Shown here piece after piece: positions 1 through 6,405 of a stretch of DNA of 14,657 nucleotides. The translations under genes and the position numbers were made by a program. Position 1 is the stretch's first letter; the number at the start of each line of letters is the position of its first letter. The notes beneath the pieces are model-generated. The model searched no databases. It was not told the origin of the DNA and saw only the letters and a list, made by a program, of their open reading frames with translations. This stretch comes from an uncultured Chloroflexota bacterium (GTDB lineage Bacteria > Chloroflexota > Dehalococcoidia > UBA3495): contig CAJWBT010000020.1 of the NCBI GenBank assembly GCA_913020235.1, positions 1 to 14,657 of the forward strand. Direction: 5' to 3'.

Positions 1-317
1 GGCCGATCTGCTGGTAGAGCCGGGCGACGAGGACCGCATCGGCTTTCTGGCGTTTCTCGTGGTTCCCGCCGAAAATTCCAGATGCTCCTTCCAGTAAGGC
101 CTTCTTCCAGGCCTGGATCTGGCTCGGATGGACCTCGTACCGGGCCGCCAGTTGGGCTACAGTTTCTTCTCCTTTGATTGCTTCCAAGGCAACCCTGGCC
201 TTGAACGACGCTCGGTGTTTCCTTCGTCCTTGTGACATGTCCCGCTCCTCCTTTGTTGGTGATCCAATTTTAGGAGCAGGACTCTCGCTTAGCTACCTGT
301 CCGAATTTCCGGGTCCA
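1..317 (-). mobile_element. IS3-family insertion sequence, left end (partial)
   Basis: The minus strand carries the first 79 codons of an IS3-type orfA (bases 238-2). About 80 bases upstream of its start is a terminal sequence which, read on the minus strand from base 317, is TGGACCCGGAAATTCGGACA. That is the general form of IS3-family left inverted repeats, which begin with TG. The right end, orfB and any target duplication lie outside the window. The inner side touches the truncated membrane-protein frame starting at 318, so the insertion point is probably at 317/318. The exact boundary is inferred from the TG rule, not from a repeat pair. Confidence 0.75.
2..238 (-). CDS. IS3-family transposase OrfA (HTH_Tnp_1), 5' part only
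   Basis: Starting at the ATG at 238-236, the minus strand reads [20 protein letters not shown] and continues with a helix-turn-helix of the IS3/IS911 OrfA type. The visible conserved features are the Lys/Arg-rich start, [27 protein letters not shown], and [15 protein letters not shown]. OrfA binds the inverted repeats and is normally joined to the DDE domain of OrfB by a programmed -1 frameshift. A ribosome-binding site (AGGAGGAGCGG on the minus strand, around 240-252) precedes the start. The frame is still open at the window edge, and family members are about 90-110 residues long, so most of OrfA is present. I see no stop or frameshift in the visible part. Family assignment is firm; the subgroup is not determined. 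Confidence 0.88.
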   Translation of the reverse strand, partial: MSQGRRKHRASFKARVALEAIKGEETVAQLAARYEVHPSQIQAWKKALLEGASGIFGGNHEKRQKADAVLVARLYQQIG

Positions 318-773
318 CCTCAGACCCCAGACCAGGAAGTAACAAAGATCCGCAGATCCTACAAGATTGGCGCCCTGGTTCTAGGGCTAGTTGGAACCGG
401 CTTCGGTGGCTTCACTGTTTTTGGAGCGGTCGTTTTTGGGTTGTATTGGTATTCGCGAGGCGGCCCGCCACACACCGGCGAGGACATCAGCGTCGGACTT
501 CTGGACCCCGGATGGCTTTTTCTGGTTTGGGTGGGGGCGCTGGCGGTGATTGCGCTGGTGGGCTTGGTAGGCTCGGTTCTAATCATCCCATCACCTAGAT
601 GGGCAGTTCGGCTATTGGCGGCGAGTGCGGTACTCGGACTGGTATTCACCATTGGCGCGTATTTGATTGCCGCAACCTTGCTCGGCATATCGGCTCTCTT
701 GACGAAGAGATACTTAGAATACACTGGGGTGGATTCGGGGCGGGCCTACGGGACTCTTCCAGGCCGCCGATGA
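318..773 (+). pseudogene. Membrane protein remnant, 5' end removed by the insertion sequence
   Basis: From 318 the plus frame encodes about 151 residues with three long hydrophobic stretches: around IGALVLGLVGTGFGGFTVFG, WLFLVWVGALAVIALVGLVG and LLAASAVLGLVFTIGAYLIA. A short basic segment (KIRRSYK) precedes the first. No ATG, GTG or TTG lies between the element's end and the first membrane segment. The frame stays open leftward into the element (to 174), but those residues are antisense to transposase orfA and are not native protein. The simplest reading is a small polytopic membrane protein whose N-terminus was separated by the insertion. A hairpin with a T-rich tail follows at 816-836. The family is not recognised, and expression from an element-derived promoter cannot be excluded. 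Confidence 0.6.
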
Positions 774-815
774 AGGGAGCCACGGCCTCGCTCGGGGCTG
801 CGACTCCGGAGCTGT

Positions 816-836
816 GCCACCCAGCGGTGGCTTCTT
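816..836 (+). terminator. Hairpin terminator between convergent genes
   Basis: GCCACC (816-821), loop CAGC, GGTGGC (826-831) is a perfect 6-bp stem followed directly by TTCTTC on the plus strand. It lies 43 bases after the membrane-protein stop at 773 and 18 bases beyond the minus-strand receiver stop at 849. It is well placed to end transcription of the plus-strand remnant and possibly of the converging signalling operon, though on the minus strand the stem is not followed by a T run. Confidence 0.55.
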
Positions 837-848
837 CATTGCAGCGGC

Positions 849-1328
849 TCATCCCCGCGCTTGGTCTGTTGACGTGAGAAGGTAGCTGCTCGGGTCCGGC
901 ACGTCTGCCACGCCATCCGCACGATGGTCGAGGCGACCAGCAAGAGCCTGCCGGCCGGTTCGAATCTGCTTCTTGGCATTCATGACCGCGGATTCCAACT
1001 CGCCATCCTCCCAAGGCTTGGTCACATAACCCCAAGCACCGTTCTCCATGGCTTGCAGCAGGTCTTCTTTTTGCCCTTTGGCGCTGACCATGATCACGGG
1101 AGTAGACTGGGTCCCGGGGTTTTCTTTCAGCTTCTTGAGCACCTGAAATCCGTCCATTACCGGCATCCACAGGTCCAGAAGAATGATATCCGGGCACTCG
1201 GTAACGGCTCTATGCAGTCCCGTACCACCCTCCCCGGCCTCGATCACTTCGGACCCCATATCCAGGAGGATGTCCACGATCAAGTCTCTGATGTCGGTAT
1301 CATCTTCCACCACAAGAATCTTGGTCAT
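849..1328 (-). CDS. Stand-alone response regulator receiver (CheY-like)
   Basis: This 159-residue protein is one REC domain (about 1-120) with an extra, low-complexity C-terminal tail of about 40 residues and no output domain. The phosphorylation site is complete: acidic pair Asp9/Asp10 (VVEDD), phospho-acceptor Asp52 in ILLDLWMPVMDG, Ser82 and Lys104 in TKPWE. It belongs to the family of single-domain receivers that take phosphate from a sensor kinase and bind a partner protein. The start at 1328 has AGGT/GGAGGT 8-13 bases upstream on the minus strand. It is the last gene of the operon, 21 bases after the receiver-ATPase fusion. Its receiver closely resembles that fusion's (shared PDIILLD, WMP.MDG and KPWE), which suggests duplication. 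The likely donor is the hybrid kinase at 2716-3990. Confidence 0.9.
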   Translation of the reverse strand: MTKILVVEDDTDIRDLIVDILLDMGSEVIEAGEGGTGLHRAVTECPDIILLDLWMPVMDGFQVLKKLKENPGTQSTPVIMVSAKGQKEDLLQAMENGAWGYVTKPWEDGELESAVMNAKKQIRTGRQALAGRLDHRADGVADVPDPSSYLLTSTDQARG

Positions 1329-1349
1329 GCCGGCTGACCTCCGTACAAG

Positions 1350-2603
1350 CTAGGCTCTGACCTTGGAGAGCGGAATCACGCGCATGCCGGTTTCCGGCTC
1401 TACGACAAAAGTAACCGAGTTGTGGGCGCTGAGTTCCGTAGCATTGATCTTGTTCACTTCCAGGCTACGTACCTGCTTACCCATCATTTGCCCCGAAGTG
1501 AGGGTGAAGTACCCATCGCAGAGGTCGCGAAGCCGAGTAAACATTTCCGCGCCGAAGGCGTAGGAATGGACCGCAACAAGTATGGTTCTCCCCCGGTTGC
1601 CCAACCTCCGGCAGTTGGTGAAAAAGGCGATGACGGCCTGCTGGGGACAGGAGCCGGCCAGGTCCGTGATGGTATCTATTACAACGAATTGGGCCCCTCG
1701 GGACAAGCGCTCAATTGATTGGCCCAATGCGGCCAGCAGAGGCTCAGCCTCCTCGCCCTCCGTGGCCTCGGGCACGGCGTAGATGCCAAGCTTATCTTTG
1801 CGTACGTGCTTTGAAACGTCCAGGCCGAGGGAACCCATTCCGGCGACCAGGCTTTCTTCGCTGTGCTCCGAGGAGAAGAAGGCGGCGCCGTACCCCTCTT
1901 CCAAGGCCCCGTATGCAAGATGTTGACAAAGCACGCTCTTGCCCGTCGACGCGGCCCCCACAAGCAGGACAACCGACCCCACCTGGAGGCCGCCGCCCAT
2001 GGCCTGCTCCAGGGCCACAAGCTTTTGCCCGGTCTTGATGAGCCGAACCTCCTCATCGTTGCCATCGGTCTTCTTTTGCCGGGCCCTGCGGAGGCGGGCG
2101 AACCCCCCTTGGACGCTGATGATCTTGGCATCCTTAGCAACGAGGTCAACATTACCAGCACCCATGGATACGCCGGCGCCACCCTGAAGACCGTTCCCGT
2201 CAAGACCGGCTTCGTCGTGGTCGGTGGTTGCGAGACCGGCCTCGGTGAGCGCCACCTTGATCACTGCCTCCACTACCCCCGGTTCCCAGGGTTTGCTGAT
2301 ATAGTGGTTGACCCCCAAATCCATCCCCAGCTTTTCGCCCTCGGCGGCGGGCACGGCGGTCAGCAGCACCACCGGCATGTTTTGGGTATCCGGCTCCGCC
2401 CTTAGCCGCCGCAGAACCTCATAGCCATCCATACCCGGCATCCAAATATCCAGCAAGATGATGTCGGGACGGTCTCTGGAAGCCCTCTCCAGTGCGGCCG
2501 CCCCGTTTGAGGCGTCGATCACTTGAAACTCAGCGTCCAGCAAAGTGTCTACAAGCAGCTCACGGATGTCGGCTTCATCGTCCACCACAAGCACTGTCGC
2601 CAT
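1350..2603 (-). CDS. Receiver domain fused to ArlH/FlaH-like (KaiC-superfamily) ATPase
   Basis: This 417-residue protein has a complete N-terminal receiver (1-120: Asp8/Asp9, phospho-acceptor Asp52, Thr82, Lys104 in SKPWE), a linker rich in Gly and charged residues (about 121-190), and a RecA-fold ATPase domain (about 190-417). The ATPase shows Walker A GAASTGKS at 216-223 and Walker B FVVID at 306-310. Its C-terminal strand pattern (LEVNKINA, TFVVEPETGMRVIPLSKVRA) is that of archaellum regulatory ATPase ArlH (FlaH), a single-domain KaiC relative that binds nucleotide at the motor. The start at 2603 is fixed by GGAGAGGA 8 bases upstream. It lies second in the kinase operon. Inference: phosphorylation of Asp52 controls nucleotide binding or partner binding by the ATPase. 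No other archaellum or pilus genes are in the window, so the partner is unknown. A generic KaiC/RadA-like assignment is the main alternative to ArlH. Confidence 0.85.
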   Translation of the reverse strand: MATVLVVDDEADIRELLVDTLLDAEFQVIDASNGAAALERASRDRPDIILLDIWMPGMDGYEVLRRLRAEPDTQNMPVVLLTAVPAAEGEKLGMDLGVNHYISKPWEPGVVEAVIKVALTEAGLATTDHDEAGLDGNGLQGGAGVSMGAGNVDLVAKDAKIISVQGGFARLRRARQKKTDGNDEEVRLIKTGQKLVALEQAMGGGLQVGSVVLLVGAASTGKSVLCQHLAYGALEEGYGAAFFSSEHSEESLVAGMGSLGLDVSKHVRKDKLGIYAVPEATEGEEAEPLLAALGQSIERLSRGAQFVVIDTITDLAGSCPQQAVIAFFTNCRRLGNRGRTILVAVHSYAFGAEMFTRLRDLCDGYFTLTSGQMMGKQVRSLEVNKINATELSAHNSVTFVVEPETGMRVIPLSKVRA

Positions 2604-2715
2604 TCCAGGTATCCTCTCCGCGCGGCTCGGCCCTATGGACCACAGCCAGCGTTGTTGCCTGGCGAAACTCCTCGCGCTGCTTGCTCCAGCCCGCCGAGGT
2701 CGCCGGTTTGCCGGG

Positions 2716-3990
2716 TTATGAGTTCAACGCTAATTCCCCTCGGATTGCACTTTCATCTTTCCCGGTATCAGAGTCCGCCCCGGGCCAAAGGCAGCTGAAA
2801 GTCGTGCCCTGGGCCTCCTCACTTGCCACCCAAATGTCCCCGCCGTGAGCTTCGACCACGAGCTTGGTGATATAAAGGCCAAGCCCGGTGCCCGACGCCT
2901 CTCGCGTGTAGGAGTTGTCGACCCGGAAGAACTTGGTGAAAAGCTTGGTTTGGTCCTCTTTGGAAATACCCACCCCGGTATCGGAGACATCAACGCGCAC
3001 CGCTGTCCCCTCCCGGTGGGCGGCAACCGTTACCTTGCTGCCCGCGGGGGAGTATTTGCAGGCATTGCTGAGCAGATTGGCAAAAACCTGGGCGAATCTG
3101 AGACGGTCCGCCCTTATCGGGCCCACGTCCGGTGAGATATCCGTCGATACCTGTATCTGTTTTTCTTGAATCTGGGTCTGCATAGACTGCAGCGCTTCTC
3201 CAACTTCCTGCTTCACCTCCAGGTCACTGAGGGTCAGCTCCAAGGAGCCCGCCTCTATCCGGCTGATATCCAGCAGGTCATCTACCAGCGACTTTAGCCG
3301 GTGGGCATTTCTGCGGACCGTCGCCAAGTACCTCCGCTGTGTTTCGTTCAATGGTCCTACCGTAGCTTCCCGCAAAAGCATCCTGTCCACGTAGCCCACT
3401 ATGCTGGTCAAGGGTGTCTTGAGTTCGTGGGAGGCGGTGGACAGGATCTGAGTCTTGGCCAGTGACACCTGCTCCAATTCCTTGTTCTTCTCTCCAAGCT
3501 CGGTCAAGGTCGACTCCAGCGTCACGGTTTTCTCCCTGAGACGGGGATATATCAGATCGGGGTCGTCCAGGAAGTAGGTGACCTTCTTGTGGTCAATTTC
3601 CGGCTTTGCCTCCATCGCCGAGCCCACCCACCCCAGCATATCTTGGTGGTCCGGCGGTTTGGTTGTGGGGTCAACCTCACCAGAGGTCAAGGTCTGTGCC
3701 AACCGTGTTGCGTCAGCGGAGCCGGTTACCATTATTAAGGGGAGGTCCCTGAACCGGGAATTGGCCTTCAGGCAACGGCAGGGTTCAACGCCGTCTATTT
3801 CAGGTAAGCTGATGTCCATCAGAATGAGGTCCACCGGGGACAAATCGGCTGATGGGTCATCCAAGCCCAACTTATCGAAGGCATCCGCGGCCGACTCAGC
3901 GGTTACGACGTCTGAGTGCCCGGCCTCACTGAGAGCTGTTGCAAGCATAACCCGGAAGCCCTCGTCGTCATGGACAATAAGTATGCTCAT
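2716..3990 (-). CDS. Hybrid sensor histidine kinase (receiver - HisKA - HATPase)
   Basis: This 424-residue cytoplasmic kinase has no membrane segment or signal peptide. The N-terminal receiver (1-125) has Asp8/Asp9, acceptor Asp59 (ILMDISLPEIDG), Thr89 and Lys111, but begins IVHDDE instead of the usual VDDE and has TTKPPD around the Lys. A helical linker (about 150-180, LREKTVTLES, EKNKELEQ) leads to HisKA with the phospho-His at 188 in STASHELKTPL. The HATPase_c domain has N box Asn305/Asn309, G1 DTGVGI (337-342), F box around FTKFF (351-355) and G2 GTGLGL (367-372), so it looks active. No separate sensor domain is visible, so it may be regulated through its own receiver or the linker. GGAGAG lies just before the start at 3990. 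It is first in a three-gene minus-strand operon, with a 112-base gap before the receiver-ATPase gene. Confidence 0.9.
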   Translation of the reverse strand: MSILIVHDDEGFRVMLATALSEAGHSDVVTAESAADAFDKLGLDDPSADLSPVDLILMDISLPEIDGVEPCRCLKANSRFRDLPLIMVTGSADATRLAQTLTSGEVDPTTKPPDHQDMLGWVGSAMEAKPEIDHKKVTYFLDDPDLIYPRLREKTVTLESTLTELGEKNKELEQVSLAKTQILSTASHELKTPLTSIVGYVDRMLLREATVGPLNETQRRYLATVRRNAHRLKSLVDDLLDISRIEAGSLELTLSDLEVKQEVGEALQSMQTQIQEKQIQVSTDISPDVGPIRADRLRFAQVFANLLSNACKYSPAGSKVTVAAHREGTAVRVDVSDTGVGISKEDQTKLFTKFFRVDNSYTREASGTGLGLYITKLVVEAHGGDIWVASEEAQGTTFSCLWPGADSDTGKDESAIRGELALNS

Positions 3991-4008
3991 TTGCTCTCCG
4001 CGTCTCAG

Positions 4009-4341
4009 TCATCTTGATCTCGTGCAAATCGCCGCACACCAGCGGCTTGCCCTGCCCGTGTCGCCACGGCTTCTAGCCGGGAACCTGAGGAACGACACGA
4101 ACATCGTGGATTGAGTATTGTTGAGGGGCTTGACCAGGGTCTCGCCGGGCGCCAGAACGATCGCCTCGCCGGCGGCGGCGTTGGCCACCCGGCAGACGAT
4201 GCTGACCGCGTTGGCGGTGGTGCCAGCGGTCTTCTGGGTGGTGAAGCTGCATAGGCACCCGTGATTAGCGTATTGCGCGGTTTGGTCCGGCGGCCCGCTT
4301 CCCAATCGGCCTGCCGGCAGAGACCGTCTCGATCCCAGCAA
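4009..4341 (-). pseudogene. Possible gene remnant, unrecognised
   Basis: The minus strand is open for 110 codons. The middle part (about 4100-4215) has the third-position G/C bias of real genes here and reads plausibly (VSIVCRVANAAAGEAIVLAP, then GETLVKPLNNTQSTMFVSFL). The ends do not: the start lacks a good ribosome-binding site, and the last 25 residues are Arg/Cys-rich with no typical domain ending. I recognise no family. It could be the C-terminal piece of a degraded secreted or structural gene, or chance. It lies just upstream of the kinase gene, and no kinase promoter was identified there. Confidence 0.22.
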
Positions 4342-4734
4342 TTTCGGGCACGGATTGTGAATATTCCGTGAATATACCGAGTAAGGCTAGTGTAGATTTA
4401 CTTTAGACGTATAGGAAACGGGGCACGCACCATCCCGCTTAGGTGGAGCCACCTAATTGTCGAAAGGTAGAGGCGGTTGGATGGCGAGGCCGTGGCCCTG
4501 CGTGAAGTAGACCCGGCGGCTGGATTGGATTTGGGAGACATCAAGCGAGAGTTCCGCCATTTCGCCCTAGAGTATCATCGCTCTTTTGGGTGACTACCCC
4601 CTCACCTGAGCAGCCGGAAGGAAGGAGGGCACCAGGCACAACAATGTACACGCCGCGGGAGCGACGGGTCTCTCGCTCGATATCGCCCCAATCCTGGCAC
4701 CTTTCCAGTTGATGGGGTCCATCTCATGGTGCAG
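4342..4734. other. Gene-poor stretch upstream of the signalling operon
   Basis: No convincing gene lies in these 393 bases. They hold an 11-bp tandem repeat (4357-4378), an AT-richer patch (about 4380-4420) unlike its surroundings, and a 38-codon plus-strand frame (4477-4593, possible TTG start, ending IKREFRHFALEYHRSFG) whose composition is protein-like but which has no clear start or known family. Together with the remnant at 4009-4341 and the nearby insertion sequence, the stretch looks like degraded accessory DNA. Confidence 0.45.
4357..4378. repeat. 11-bp tandem direct repeat, possible operator
   Basis: GTGAATATTCC (4357-4367) is followed immediately by GTGAATATACC (4368-4378), matching at 10 of 11 positions. 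The spacing of about one helical turn would place two protein monomers on the same DNA face. It is in an AT-richer patch of a gene-poor region. Whether it controls the minus-strand operon (start 3990) or is a relic is not shown. Confidence 0.4.
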
Positions 4735-5514
4735 TCAGTGAACAGGAGGGCCCCGGTTAACGTGCTCATCGACGTCATCGAACAAATCGTCCAAGTGGAA
4801 ATCCATTTCTGCAAGGTTTGACTCCAATGTGCCGGTGAGCGCCTCCAAGCTCGAAATGCGAGTGTCGATAGTGCTGCTGGAAGATTGATCAGTGGTACCG
4901 GGAACGCCCTGAGGTCCCTGCGCACCCTGAGGTCCCTGCGCACCTTGGGGCCCTTGCTCACCCTGGAGCCCTTGCTCGCCCTGAGGTCCTTGCGCACCCT
5001 GGGGCCCTTGCTCGCCCTGAGGTCCCTGCTCACCCTGGGACCCCTGTGCGCCCTGCGGTCCCAGGGCACCCTGAGGTCCCTGGGCACCCTGAGGTCCCTG
5101 CTCACCCTGCGGTCCCTGGTCACCCTGGGACCCCTGTGCGCCCTGCGGTCCCAGGGCACCCTGAGGTCCCTGGGCGCCCTGAGGTCCCCGCTCACCCGGA
5201 GATCCCTGGTCACCCTGGGACCCCTGTGCGCCCCGGGACCCCGGACTGCCCTGTTCTCCCTCTTCACCAGGTGGTCCTCTTAGTTCCTCCAGCCGATCTA
5301 TGACTACCTCATTGATCAAAACGAGCAGGCCTTCTTTTGTCGGAGTTGAGCCAGGCTCACCTTGGGGACCCTGCTTCAAATCAGCGATCGCTGCTGTTAT
5401 TTCCTGCCGAACTATGTCCCTAATTTCTTGTTCTTCTGTCGGCCCAAGCGAACTGCACGCTGTCAGACCTAAGGCCGCAATAACTCCGAGTAGTACTAAA
5501 ACCACACCACGCAT
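4735..5514 (-). CDS. Collagen-like (Gly-X-Y) repeat lipoprotein
   Basis: This 259-residue surface protein starts at the ATG at 5514, chosen because GGGAGG lies just upstream and because it gives a clean lipoprotein signal: MR, hydrophobic VVLVLLGVIAALGL and lipobox LTAC with Cys20. After a helical segment (25-48) and a spacer (49-79) come 42 uninterrupted Gly-X-Y triplets (80-205), dominated by GPQ, GAQ and GEQ, with Pro in X and mostly Gln in Y. Bacterial proteins of this sort form collagen triple helices without hydroxyproline. The C-terminal 53 residues are a predicted amphipathic/coiled-coil segment (ISSLEALTGTLESNLAEMDF, then HLDDLFDDVDEHV), which could be a trimerisation region. The role is probably a lipid-anchored surface stalk or adhesin. 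An in-frame upstream ATG (5580) would bury the signal peptide and is less likely. No neighbour shares its operon. Confidence 0.85.
   Translation of the reverse strand: MRGVVLVLLGVIAALGLTACSSLGPTEEQEIRDIVRQEITAAIADLKQGPQGEPGSTPTKEGLLVLINEVVIDRLEELRGPPGEEGEQGSPGSRGAQGSQGDQGSPGERGPQGAQGPQGALGPQGAQGSQGDQGPQGEQGPQGAQGPQGALGPQGAQGSQGEQGPQGEQGPQGAQGPQGEQGLQGEQGPQGAQGPQGAQGPQGVPGTTDQSSSSTIDTRISSLEALTGTLESNLAEMDFHLDDLFDDVDEHVNRGPPVH
5041..5310 (-). repeat. 90-bp tandem repeat within the collagen-like region
   Basis: The block beginning CCCCTGTGCG recurs at 5041, 5131 and 5221, exactly 90 bases apart (30 residues, ten Gly-X-Y triplets). The first two copies are nearly identical over their length; the third is similar only at its start. 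Base-level identity beyond what the protein requires points to recent duplication by slippage or unequal recombination. The far end of the third copy is approximate. Confidence 0.7.
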
Positions 5515-5872
5515 ACGCGCCTCCCTATTGTGTTCAATCTCGGGCGACAGGCATTGTTCAGAAGACTGGTCCTGCCTCAATTCCTTGCCCCAGAGTCAGT
5601 GCGATATCAAGAGCAGTTGTTGGCTTTGTGTGGCTAGCTTAGCACATACCTTAGACGGAAAACCCTCATATGTGGCTTGGAGAGGCGCATCAAACAATGG
5701 ATTGCGACGCAACTGATCGGGTTGATCTGGAAAATGAGCCAACACTGAAATATGCAAGACGCTCAATTGACACCCCCTCTTGCTCCAACATATAATCTGG
5801 CTCGCGCTGTTCATGGACCCGGCGGCCCGGCGCGTCAGCCAACTCTATCCGGTGGGCGAGGCTTCAACCTCC
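5515..5872. other. Divergent intergenic region
   Basis: This 358-base region separates the minus-strand lipoprotein from the plus-strand metabolic genes. It contains the lipoprotein's ribosome-binding site (CCTCCC on the plus strand at 5521-5526) and a strong promoter at 5767-5796 for the rightward genes. A 72-codon minus frame (5814-5596) has a Cys/Gln-rich, unstructured translation and no credible start, so it is not called. No RNA gene is recognised. Confidence 0.5.
5767..5796 (+). promoter_or_regulatory. Consensus sigma-70-type promoter
   Basis: TTGACA (5767-5772), 18-base spacer, TATAAT (5791-5796): both hexamers are perfect matches to the housekeeping sigma consensus. Transcription would start near 5803, about 70 bases before the YqeY-family ATG at 5873. 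This also argues against the longer in-frame start at 5780, which would lie inside the promoter. Confidence 0.8.
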
Positions 5873-6325
5873 ATGACCCTGCGAGACAAAATCGAAGACG
5901 ATATCCGCCAGGCGATGCGGAGCCGGGACCAAGCCCGGCTGGACGCCCTACGCTTCTTGAAGAGCGCTCTCCAGCTGGTGGAGAAGTCAAAGGGAGAAAG
6001 CCTGGATGACGCCGGCGTGGTGGAGGTAGTCACCAGGCAGGTCAACGACCGGCGGGAGAGTATCCGGATGTTCGAGCAGGGCAACCGGGCCGACCTGGTG
6101 GCCAAAGAGTCGGCCGAGCTGGCGGTCCTGGAGGTCTACCTGCCACCCCAATTGAGCGAGGAGGAGCTTGCCGGGCTGGTCCGGCAGGTCATCGAGGAAG
6201 TGGGCGCCGCCTCTATCCGGGACAAGGGCCAGGTGATGGGGCGGTTGATGCCCCAGGTACGGGGAAAGGCCGACGGCGCCAAGGTCAACGCCCTGGTCAC
6301 CCAGCTTCTCGAGGCGGCTGGCTAG
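5873..6325 (+). CDS. yqeY: GatB/YqeY-family protein
   Basis: This 150-residue protein is the usual length for YqeY (about 148). It begins [19 protein letters not shown] and shows the family landmarks: [12 protein letters not shown], a paired-helix segment with [36 protein letters not shown], and a C-terminal domain with [19 protein letters not shown]. That domain resembles the tail of the GatB amidotransferase subunit, which binds tRNA. The protein's own role is poorly defined, and a tRNA- or translation-linked role is inferred from the fold. The ATG at 5873 was chosen over upstream in-frame codons because it matches the family N-terminus and lies downstream of the promoter. Only a weak purine-rich stretch precedes it. 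It is the first gene of the rightward block. Confidence 0.88.
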   Translation: MTLRDKIEDDIRQAMRSRDQARLDALRFLKSALQLVEKSKGESLDDAGVVEVVTRQVNDRRESIRMFEQGNRADLVAKESAELAVLEVYLPPQLSEEELAGLVRQVIEEVGAASIRDKGQVMGRLMPQVRGKADGAKVNALVTQLLEAAG

Positions 6326-6327
6326 CA

Positions 6328-6379
6328 GCCTGCCGCCGGCAGTTTACCCCAACGCCGGGTCGGTGCCGGGGCGGCAGGC
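6328..6379 (+). terminator. Large inverted repeat between yqeY and purQ
   Basis: GCCTGCCGCC (6328-6337) and GGCGGCAGGC (6370-6379) are perfect 10-base arms around a 32-base loop that itself holds shorter complementary pieces (CCGGC / GCCGG). It begins three bases after the yqeY stop. There is no T run after the stem, so it may be a factor-dependent or attenuating structure, an RNA-stabilising stem, or a small repeat element. Confidence 0.4.
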
Positions 6380-6405
6380 CGTCTTCCGGTAAAGAGAGTT
6401 CCGGT

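Noticed and set aside
174..773. 199-residue plus-strand protein beginning inside the insertion sequence
   Set aside because: Its first 48 residues are antisense to transposase orfA and cross the terminal repeat; only the part from 318 is native, and that part lacks a start.
4602..5267. Arg/Gly-rich 221-residue minus frame (and plus-strand Leu/Pro-rich frames) across the collagen region
   Set aside because: They are shifted readings of the same repeat. Only the Gly-X-Y frame has a signal peptide, lipobox, ribosome-binding site and sensible ends.
5596..5814. 72-codon minus frame in the divergent intergenic region
   Set aside because: Overlaps the consensus promoter, has no ribosome-binding site, and its Cys/Gln/Leu-rich translation shows no domain.
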